Shown here piece by piece: positions 5,596 to 10,399 of a DNA stretch of 10,399 nt. Source of the DNA: Deltaproteobacteria bacterium (GTDB taxonomy: Bacteria > Desulfobacterota > Desulfobaccia > Desulfobaccales > 0-14-0-80-60-11); contig VGSO01000078.1 in assembly GCA_016874945.1 (NCBI GenBank), positions 1 through 10,399 on the forward strand, in the 5' to 3' direction. The notes beneath the pieces were generated by a model. The model had not been told where the DNA came from and searched no databases. It was given only the letters and a program-made list of their open reading frames with translations. Within the stretch, counting starts at the first letter, position 1. Each line of letters begins with the position of its first letter. A program made the translations under genes and the position numbers.

Positions 5596-5784
5596 CTACC
5601 CGGTTCTCTCCCGGAGCACCGTCTTCACCCGGGCCAGGTCTTTACGGGCCAGCCCCAGCCGGGCAGTATTGTCCAACTGCTGGCTGGCGTGCCGGAAGTT
5701 GAGCTTGAAGAGTTCTTCGGAGAGCTCTTTCATCTTAGCCTGGAGCTCTTCCACGGTCAGCTCTCGCAAGTCTGCGGCCTTCAT
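5596..5784 (-). CDS. rpmC: 50S ribosomal protein L29
   Basis: Small two-helix protein near the polypeptide exit tunnel, next to L23. The product is 62 residues. It shows the L29 pattern MKAADLRELTVEELQAKMKE, then LFKLNFRHASQQLDNTARL and a C-terminal basic helix (ARKDLARVKTVLRER). ATG at 5784 overlaps the rplP stop by 4 nt (ATGA), which indicates coupling. The TAG at 5596-5598 is followed 7 nt later by the array in front of rpsQ. Confidence 0.97.
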   Translation of the reverse strand: MKAADLRELTVEELQAKMKELSEELFKLNFRHASQQLDNTARLGLARKDLARVKTVLRERTG

Positions 5785-6254
5785 GACGCCCCCAGTGTCT
5801 CAGCCGCCGGAGAAGGCGCCACTGCTTCCGTAACGGCCGGGGGAGCCGACTCCCGGGCCACGAACTTGGTCTTCACCGGCAACTTGTGAGCCGCCAGCCG
5901 CATGGCTTCCCGGGCCACCTCCGGCTCCACCCCGGACAGCTCATAGAGCACCAGACCCGGACGCACCACCGCCACCCAGCCTTCCGGGCTACCTTTGCCT
6001 TTGCCCATGCGGGTTTCCGCCGGTTTCTTGGTAAAGGGCTTGTCCGGAAAAACCCGGATCCACACCTTGCCGCCCCGTTTCACGTGGCGGGTGATGGCGA
6101 TTCGGGCCGCCTCGATCTGCTGGGCCGTGATGCGCCCGCAGTTCAGGGCCTGGAGGCCGAATTCCCCGAAGGCCAGGTAATTGCCCCGGGTGGCCTGCCC
6201 CCGCATGCGGCCTTTCATCTGCTTGCGATATTTGACTCGTTTAGGACTGAGCAT
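5781..6254 (-). CDS. rplP: 50S ribosomal protein L16 with Ala/Pro-rich tail
   Basis: Large-subunit protein next to the A-site tRNA elbow and needed for late assembly. The canonical part runs from MLSPKRVKYRKQMKGRMRGQ through KRGGKVWIRVFPDKPFTKKP to LAAHKLPVKTKFVARE (residues 1-135). A 22-residue Ala/Pro/Glu tail (SAPPAVTEAVAPSPAAETLG..., 136-157) is added beyond the usual end near 135-145. The stop overlaps the rpmC start. ATG at 6254 has a weak GGATAGG upstream. The gene follows a 204-nt gap carrying REP hairpins and a 7-bp array. Confidence 0.96.
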   Translation of the reverse strand: MLSPKRVKYRKQMKGRMRGQATRGNYLAFGEFGLQALNCGRITAQQIEAARIAITRHVKRGGKVWIRVFPDKPFTKKPAETRMGKGKGSPEGWVAVVRPGLVLYELSGVEPEVAREAMRLAAHKLPVKTKFVARESAPPAVTEAVAPSPAAETLGAS

Positions 6255-6291
6255 GACCTATCCAACCAATCCCCCCTTACGGGAGGCTTAT

Positions 6292-6313
6292 GTAGGGGTG
6301 GGCGCGGCCCACC
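6292..6313. repeat. REP-like hairpin, rplP-proximal copy
   Basis: GTAGG is followed by GGTGGGC, GCG, GCCCACC: a perfect 7-bp stem (6297-6303 with 6307-6313) and a 3-nt loop. The GTAGG tail sets its orientation. A second copy with the tail on the other side lies at 6438-6458, so the two form an inverted pair of the kind seen for REP elements mobilised by RAYT (TnpA-REP) transposases. Confidence 0.8.
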
Positions 6314-6320
6314 ATTAATA

Positions 6321-6355
6321 CCGTTTTCGGTTTTCGGTCTTCGGTTTTCGGTTAA
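6321..6355 (-). repeat. One-sided 7-bp repeat array in the rpsC-rplP gap
   Basis: Five 7-bp units in the plus sense: CCGTTTT, CGGTTTT, CGGTCTT, CGGTTTT, CGGTTAA. The transcript therefore reads ACCGAAA units. Unlike the other three 7-bp arrays I find no facing inverted arm; the surrounding inverted structure is instead supplied by the two REP hairpins. The remaining sequence (6356-6437) is AT-rich with no recognised gene or promoter. Confidence 0.85.
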
Positions 6356-6437
6356 AATAAATAAGATTTATCAATAAGTTACAGGTTGAGTTTGTTGCAC
6401 CTGAAAGCGGACACGGTATAAAATATCCCAGGTTGCT

Positions 6438-6458
6438 GGTGGGCCAAGCCCACCCTAC
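6438..6458. repeat. REP-like hairpin, rpsC-proximal copy
   Basis: GGTGGGC, CAA, GCCCACC forms a perfect 7-bp stem (6438-6444 with 6448-6454), followed by CTAC. In the transcript this element begins immediately after the rpsC TAA (6459-6461). It is the reverse complement of the 6292-6313 copy apart from the loop and one extra G there. A U run is absent, so it is not a standard terminator. Confidence 0.8.
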
Positions 6459-7112
6459 TTAAAAACCGCCGGTTTCTTCCACGCCCAAAACCTCCCCGTG
6501 GAAGATCCAGGCCTTGACGCCGATGACTCCGTATGTGGTCATGGCTTCGGAGAAGCCGTAGTCAATGAACGCCCTGAGGGTGTGCAGCGGCACCCGGCCT
6601 TCCCGGTACCATTCCTGGCGGGCGATTTCCGCGCCGGCCAAGCGGCCTTTGCAGCGCAGCTTTATGCCTTTGGCCCCGAACTTCAAAGCCTGGGTCACTG
6701 CCTTCTTCATGGCCCGGCGGAAGGACACCCGGCGCTCCAACTGCTGGGCGATATTTTCCGCCACCAACTGGGCGTTGATTTCGGGTTTGCGCACCTCCTG
6801 GACATCGATGACCAGGTCCCGGCCTATGGCCTTCAGCAAGCGGCGGCGCAGGTCATCGATTTTTTTGCCTTTCTGGCCGATGACCATTCCCGGCCGGGAG
6901 GTGTGGATCTTGATGGTCACCTTGTTGGCCGCCCGTTTGATGTCCACGCCGGCGATGCCCGCGCCCTTCAGCTCGGGGTCGTTCTTGACGAATCCCCGGA
7001 TTTTCCGGTCCTCCAGCAACAGCTTGGAGAAGTCCTTGCGAGCGAACCAGATGGAATCCCACTTGCGGAAGTTCCCCAGGCGAAAACCGATGGGATGAAC
7101 TTTCTGACCCAA
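6459..7112 (-). CDS. rpsC: 30S ribosomal protein S3 (TTG start)
   Basis: Small-subunit head protein at the mRNA entry channel, with helicase-related basic residues. The product is 217 residues. The N-terminus MGQKVHPIGFRLGNFRKWDS is canonical, the type II KH domain shows GMVIGQKGKKIDDLR with the GXXG loop GQKG at 79-82, and the C-terminal domain has KGIKLRCKGRLAGAEIARQE. There is no ATG at the family start. TTG at 7112 is preceded by AAGGAGG with 5-nt spacing, which fixes it. It follows the rplV stop by 10 nt. Its own TAA abuts a REP hairpin. Confidence 0.97.
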   Translation of the reverse strand: MGQKVHPIGFRLGNFRKWDSIWFARKDFSKLLLEDRKIRGFVKNDPELKGAGIAGVDIKRAANKVTIKIHTSRPGMVIGQKGKKIDDLRRRLLKAIGRDLVIDVQEVRKPEINAQLVAENIAQQLERRVSFRRAMKKAVTQALKFGAKGIKLRCKGRLAGAEIARQEWYREGRVPLHTLRAFIDYGFSEAMTTYGVIGVKAWIFHGEVLGVEETGGF

Positions 7113-7122
7113 TCCTGCCTCC

Positions 7123-7467
7123 TTAACGTTTCTTGGCCGGCCCTTCGGCCAGGACCACCGTGAGGTGGCTGCTCCGTTTGAGAATACGGTTGACCCGCCC
7201 CATGGCCCGAGCCATAAAGCGCTTCAGGCTGGGACCGCCGTCCACCTGAATGCCTTTGATAATCAAAAGATCAACATCCACATTAGGCCGTTGTTCGGCA
7301 TTGGCCACCGCGGATTCCACCACCTTGCGCACCAGCCGGGCGCCCTTTTGGGGCATGAATTTGAGCAGGGCCAGAGCGTCGTCCACTTTTTTGCCGGGCA
7401 GCAAGCTGGCCACCCTTCTCAGCTTATTCGGCGCGATGCGCAGATACCGGGCGCGAGCCGTGATCAT
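7123..7467 (-). CDS. rplV: 50S ribosomal protein L22
   Basis: Large-subunit protein whose extended hairpin lines the polypeptide exit tunnel. The product is 114 residues, with LRIAPNKLRRVASLLPGKKV near the N-terminus and the hairpin region GGPSLKRFMARAMGRVNRIL. The signature KRSSHLTVVLAEG follows. At the position where E. coli has Pro in RIMPRAKG this protein has Ala (FMARAMG). ATG at 7467 overlaps the rpsS stop by 4 nt. Confidence 0.97.
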   Translation of the reverse strand: MITARARYLRIAPNKLRRVASLLPGKKVDDALALLKFMPQKGARLVRKVVESAVANAEQRPNVDVDLLIIKGIQVDGGPSLKRFMARAMGRVNRILKRSSHLTVVLAEGPAKKR

Positions 7468-7748
7468 TTCTTACCCACTTTCGTCTTGCGGTCCCCGGCA
7501 TGGCCGCCGAAGAGGCGGGTGGGGGAAAACTCACCCAGCTTGTGCCCCACCATGTTCTCCGTGACGTACACCGGGATGAATTTCTTGCCGTTATGCACTG
7601 CCAGGGTCAGTCCCACAAACTCCGGGGTGATGGTGGAGCGCCGGGACCAGGTCTTGATCACCCGGCGGTCCGAAGTCTCCCTGGCTTTGAGAACCTTGTC
7701 CTGCAGGCTCTTTTCCACATAGGGTCCCTTTTTGAGCGATCGGGCCAC
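7464..7748 (-). CDS. rpsS: 30S ribosomal protein S19 (GTG start)
   Basis: Small-subunit head protein that partners S13 and contacts bridge B1a. The product is 94 residues with the canonical MARSLKKGPYVEKSL start and the C-terminal signature HKLGEFSPTRLFGGHAGDRK. The start is GTG at 7748 with GAGGT upstream. It lies 11 nt after the rplB stop and overlaps rplV by 4 nt at its end. Confidence 0.97.
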   Translation of the reverse strand: MARSLKKGPYVEKSLQDKVLKARETSDRRVIKTWSRRSTITPEFVGLTLAVHNGKKFIPVYVTENMVGHKLGEFSPTRLFGGHAGDRKTKVGKK

Positions 7749-7759
7749 GAGCTACCTCT

Positions 7760-8587
7760 CTACTTCTTCGACCGGTGTTTAATAATATATCGGTCGCTTC
7801 CCTTGGGTTTTCGGGTCTTGTAACCCTTGGTGGGTTTGCCCCAGGGGGTGCAGGGGTGGCGGCCGCCGGAGCTTTTGCCTTCGCCGCCGCCCAGGGGGTG
7901 GTCCACCGGGTTCATGGCCACGCCCCGGACGTGGGGGCGGCGCCCCAGCCAGCGTTTGCGCCCGGCCTTGCCCAGGGAAATATTCTCCTGCTCCGCGTTC
8001 CCCACCTGGCCCACAGTGGCCCGGCAAGCCAGGGGCACCATGCGCACTTCTCCGGAAGGCAGCTTCAGGTGGGCATTCTTGCCTTCCTTGGCCATCAACT
8101 GGGCGTAACTGCCCGCGGACCGGGCCAACTGGCCCCCCTTGCCGGGCTTCATTTCCACGTTGTGCACCAGGGTGCCCGCGGGGATGTACTGCAAAGGGAG
8201 GGAATTGCCCGGTTTGATGTCCGCTTCCCGGGAGGCCACCACCGTGTCCCCCACCCTTAGTTCCGCGGGGGCCAGAATGTAGCGCTTCTCCCCGTCCAGG
8301 TAGAATAACAGGGCAATGCGGGCCGAACGGTTGGGGTCGTATTCAATGGAGGCCACCTTGGCTGGAACCTCCAGCTTGTCCCGCTTGAAGTCGATGAGGC
8401 GGTAGAGGCGCTTGTGGCCGCCCCCCCGGTGGCGGGCGGTTTTGCGGCCGTAGTTATTGCGGCCCCCGGTCTTGCGCAGCGCCGTGACCAGGCTCTTTTC
8501 CGGCTCGGACCGGGTGATTTCCGCAAAATCCGACGCCGTCTGAAACCGCCGCCCGGGCGAAGTTGGTTTACGGGATATTAAAGCCAT
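7760..8587 (-). CDS. rplB: 50S ribosomal protein L2
   Basis: Large 23S rRNA-binding protein needed for subunit association and close to the peptidyl transferase centre. The product is 275 residues, near the usual 273-277. Visible blocks are GGRNNYGRKTARHRGGGHKR, DFKRDK, NVEMKPGKGGQLARSAGSYA and RGVAMNPVDHPLGGGEGKSS. The functionally important His (E. coli His229) is kept as H230, but the second His of the common DHPHGGGEG motif is Leu232. ATG at 8587 has AGAGGG upstream. It follows rplW after a 127-nt gap. Confidence 0.97.
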   Translation of the reverse strand: MALISRKPTSPGRRFQTASDFAEITRSEPEKSLVTALRKTGGRNNYGRKTARHRGGGHKRLYRLIDFKRDKLEVPAKVASIEYDPNRSARIALLFYLDGEKRYILAPAELRVGDTVVASREADIKPGNSLPLQYIPAGTLVHNVEMKPGKGGQLARSAGSYAQLMAKEGKNAHLKLPSGEVRMVPLACRATVGQVGNAEQENISLGKAGRKRWLGRRPHVRGVAMNPVDHPLGGGEGKSSGGRHPCTPWGKPTKGYKTRKPKGSDRYIIKHRSKK

Positions 8588-8714
8588 ATCTTGACCCTCT
8601 AAGGGAATCTACTTCTTAATTTCGCTCTATTCGATTAGCCGAAATGAAAAAAGGATTTATAAAAATCTTAATTTTTTGCCTTTTCGCCTTTTACCCTTTT
8701 CGCCTCTTCCTTAA
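8588..8714 (-). repeat. Intergenic gap rplW-rplB with an 8-bp repeat array
   Basis: On the plus strand, 8677-8708 contains four 8-bp units: TGCCTTTT, CGCCTTTT, ACCCTTTT, CGCCTCTT. The transcript therefore carries GGCGAAAA-type units starting 6 nt after the rplW stop. A degenerate facing segment (GCCGAAATGAAAAAAGG, 8639-8655) may pair with it, but only imperfectly. The rest is AT-rich, and I find no gene, promoter or U-tailed terminator in the gap. Confidence 0.7.
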
Positions 8715-9002
8715 TTACATCTCAAACCCGGGAATCTTTTCTCCCGGCGCCAGCGTGACGATGGCCTTTTTCCAGTCGGGCCGCACCCCTTCGATGCGCC
8801 CCATGCGCTTTTTCTTGCCCCGCATCCTGATGGTGTTCACTTCCAGGACCTTGACCTTGAACAGGTCTTCAATGGCCTTGCGAATCTCAATCTTGTTGGC
8901 CTTGAGGTTCACCCGGAAGGTCACCTTGTTGCCCATCATTCTCAGGCTATGGGTCTTTTCCGTAATGACCGGCCCCTTAATCAGGTGATGATAATCTTTC
9001 AT
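8715..9002 (-). CDS. rplW: 50S ribosomal protein L23
   Basis: Exit-tunnel protein that docks trigger factor and the signal recognition particle. The product is 95 residues. The N-terminal VITEKTHSLR retains the Glu (E15) matching E. coli Glu18, the trigger factor contact. The C-terminal signature RGKKKRMGRIEGVRPDWKKA is intact. ATG at 9002 overlaps the rplD TGA by 4 nt. The C-terminus (PGEKIPGFEM) is followed by TAA and a 127-nt gap with an 8-bp array. Confidence 0.97.
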   Translation of the reverse strand: MKDYHHLIKGPVITEKTHSLRMMGNKVTFRVNLKANKIEIRKAIEDLFKVKVLEVNTIRMRGKKKRMGRIEGVRPDWKKAIVTLAPGEKIPGFEM

Positions 9003-9622
9003 GGCGCCAACCTCGCTTCGATCTGGGCCAGGGCCGGGGGAAAGAGCACCAGGTGGTCATGGCGCAGGATATCGTAAACGTTCAGCCCCTGGGGGAGCAT
9101 GACCTGGATGTAGGGCACGTTCCGGGCCGACAGCTCCAAAACCCGGTTTTCCTCCGAAGTGATAAACAGCGCCTTGCGAATATCAAAGTTTTCCAACACC
9201 TTGACAAAGTCCTTGGTCTTGGGGGCCTCGAAGGGGTAAGAGTCCAGGACCACCAGTTGGCCGTTGGCCACCTTGCTGCTCAAGGCCATCTTCAGAGCCA
9301 GGCGCCGCACCTTCTTGGGCAGGGTGTAGGCGTAGCTCCGGGGCTTAGGCCCGAAGACAACGCCGCCCCCCCGCCACAGGGGCGAACGGATGGAGCCCAC
9401 CCGGGCCCGGCCGGTGCCCTTCTGCCGCCAGGGTTTGCGGCCGCCGCCCCGGGCTTCCCCCCGGGTCTTGGTGGACGCGTTGCCGCCCCGGCGGCAGGCG
9501 AGCTGCCAGGTGACCACTTCGTGGAGCAGGTGGCCTTCCACCTCCACCCCGAAGATGTCGCCCTTGAGGTCCAGCTCTCCTACCTTTTCCTTGTCTATAT
9601 TGAAAATGTCCACAGTGGGCAT
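8999..9622 (-). CDS. rplD: 50S ribosomal protein L4
   Basis: Large-subunit protein whose long loop reaches the exit tunnel; in E. coli it also represses the S10 operon through a leader upstream of rpsJ. The loop is intact: RKPWRQKGTGRAR (62-74) then GSIRSPLWRGGGVVFGPKP, without the known macrolide-resistance changes. I chose ATG at 9622 (207 aa), which has GGTGA 5 nt upstream and begins MPTVDIFN like relatives. A GTG at 9631 would overlap the rplC stop by 4 nt and add MTA, but it has no Shine-Dalgarno sequence. Confidence 0.96.
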   Translation of the reverse strand: MPTVDIFNIDKEKVGELDLKGDIFGVEVEGHLLHEVVTWQLACRRGGNASTKTRGEARGGGRKPWRQKGTGRARVGSIRSPLWRGGGVVFGPKPRSYAYTLPKKVRRLALKMALSSKVANGQLVVLDSYPFEAPKTKDFVKVLENFDIRKALFITSEENRVLELSARNVPYIQVMLPQGLNVYDILRHDHLVLFPPALAQIEARLAP

Positions 9623-9627
9623 AGCCG

Positions 9628-10254
9628 TCACCCGATCTTGTGAATCAGCACCAGTCCCTTAGAGGGGCCGGGCACCGCGCCCCGGATCATCAGCAGGTTC
9701 TCCTCCGGACGCACGTCAATGACTTCCAGTTTCTTCACGGTCACCCGGGTGTTCCCCATGTGACCCGGCATCTTCTTGCCTTTGACCACCCGGGAGGGAT
9801 AAGCGCTGGCCCCGATGGAACCCGGCGCCCGGTGGTTCATGGAACCGTGGGTCATGGGACCCCGGGCAAAGTTCCAGCGCTTCACACAGCCGGTGAACCC
9901 CCGGCCCTTGCTGGTTCCCACCACGTCCACCCGTTCGCCGATGGCGAACTGTTCCACGGTGACTTCCTGACCCACCTCGTAAGGCCCGGCGTCGTCTAAG
10001 CGAAATTCCTTAAGGTGCTTGAAGCCGCTTTTGGCGCCGTGCTTTTCGAAATGCCCTTTCATGGGCTTGACGAACTTGGCCAGGGGCTTGCGCTCAAAGC
10101 CCAACTGCACGGCCTCGTAGCCGTCCGTGTCGCCGGTCTTTTTCTGCACCACGAAACAGGGCCCGGCTTCGATGACCGTGACCGGCACTGCCAGACCGTC
10201 GCTGTCGAAGATCTGGGTCATGCCCAATTTCTTTCCGATAATGCCGCTAGGCAT
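9628..10254 (-). CDS. rplC: 50S ribosomal protein L3
   Basis: Early-assembly large-subunit protein whose tip reaches the peptidyl transferase centre. The product is 208 residues. It has the bacterial start GIIGKKLGMTQIFDSDGLAV, the L3 signature KGRGFTGCVKRWNFARGPMT and the tip region KGKKMPGHMGN. E. coli L3 carries a PrmB-methylated Gln150 in GSIGQNQTP; the matching stretch here is GSIGASAYP (145-153), with no Gln. ATG at 10254 has AGGAG with 7-nt spacing. An in-frame start at 10293 would prepend MNFARASKNRRF, which is not family-like. Confidence 0.97.
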   Translation of the reverse strand: MPSGIIGKKLGMTQIFDSDGLAVPVTVIEAGPCFVVQKKTGDTDGYEAVQLGFERKPLAKFVKPMKGHFEKHGAKSGFKHLKEFRLDDAGPYEVGQEVTVEQFAIGERVDVVGTSKGRGFTGCVKRWNFARGPMTHGSMNHRAPGSIGASAYPSRVVKGKKMPGHMGNTRVTVKKLEVIDVRPEENLLMIRGAVPGPSKGLVLIHKIG

Positions 10255-10279
10255 TGGGAATCTCCTGTTTTTGGAGGCT

Positions 10280-10399
10280 CTTGCAAAATTCATTTTGAGG
10301 CTGCGATTTTCCCATGTTGCTTAAAGAAATATCCGGTAGCACAGGCTTTCCAGCCTGTGCCGGCGCAGGCTGAAGCCTGCGGCTACATAATTTTGCAAG
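10280..10399. repeat. Inverted-repeat unit upstream of rplC (11-bp terminal repeats)
   Basis: CTTGCAAAATT at 10280-10290 is the exact reverse complement of AATTTTGCAAG at 10389-10399, the last bases of the window. They enclose about 98 bp that include a two-hairpin REP-like element. The repeat may continue past the window edge. No gene is visible in 10255-10399, and I could not identify a convincing promoter. Confidence 0.75.
10336..10386. repeat. REP-like two-hairpin element upstream of rplC
   Basis: The element starts GTAGC and ends GCTAC, which pair with each other. Inside are two hairpins: GCACAGGCT (10339-10347) with AGCCTGTGC (10352-10360) around TTCC, and CGCAGGC (10364-10370) with GCCTGCG (10375-10381) around TGAA. 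The whole can fold as a three-way junction. The GTAG...CTAC ends and the internal palindromes resemble REP/BIME-type elements found in many bacterial genomes. Confidence 0.8.

Noticed and set aside
6292..6458. Bidirectional terminator made by the GGTGGGC hairpins.
   Set aside because: Neither hairpin is followed by a U run on the transcribed strand, and both fit REP elements better.
10336..10386. tRNA-like cloverleaf upstream of rplC.
   Set aside because: It is only about 51 nt, with two arms, no anticodon arm and no T-loop GTTCRA motif. A REP-like element explains it.

Overview
This window is one dense stretch of the S10-spc ribosomal protein super-operon. All 21 genes are on the minus strand, so transcription runs from high to low coordinates. 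In transcription order they are rplC, rplD, rplW, rplB, rpsS, rplV, rpsC, rplP, rpmC, rpsQ, rplN, rplX, rplE, rpsN, rpsH, rplF, rplR, rpsE, rpmD, rplO and the first 230 codons of secY. Gene order is the canonical bacterial one, nothing is missing between rplC and secY, and I see no frameshift. Upstream partners (rpsJ and earlier) and the rest of secY lie outside the window.

The organism is a GC-rich bacterium. The zinc-type S14 (61 aa, CX2C-X12-CX2C), the four-cysteine tail on L24, the overall protein sequences and the REP-type intergenic repeats fit a deltaproteobacterium-like lineage (Desulfobacterota). That placement is an impression, not a phylogenetic result.

Most junctions are tight: 4-nt ATGA overlaps (rplD/rplW, rpsS/rplV, rplP/rpmC), 8-11-nt overlaps (rplX/rplE, rpmD/rplO), or gaps of 0-41 nt with Shine-Dalgarno sequences inside or next to the preceding stop. 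Non-ATG starts occur at secY and rpsS (GTG), rpsC (TTG) and probably rpsE (TTG).

The unusual content is between and inside these genes. Three long intergenic gaps (rpsE-rpmD, rplR-rpsE, rpmC-rpsQ) are filled by degenerate tandem arrays with a 7-bp period, each with a facing inverted arm. One arm begins 0-7 nt after the upstream stop codon and the other ends next to the downstream ribosome-binding site. A fourth gap (rpsC-rplP) holds a one-sided 7-bp array between two inverted REP hairpins. A fifth (rplW-rplB) holds an 8-bp array. All share a YGAAA-like core in the transcript sense. Related sequence with a 9-bp, frame-compatible period forms the start of rplE, giving ribosomal protein L5 a Lys-x-x repeat extension of about 52 residues. 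A two-hairpin REP-like element framed by an 11-bp inverted repeat lies upstream of rplC. The genes themselves are ordinary ribosome components; the array family is the part worth following up.
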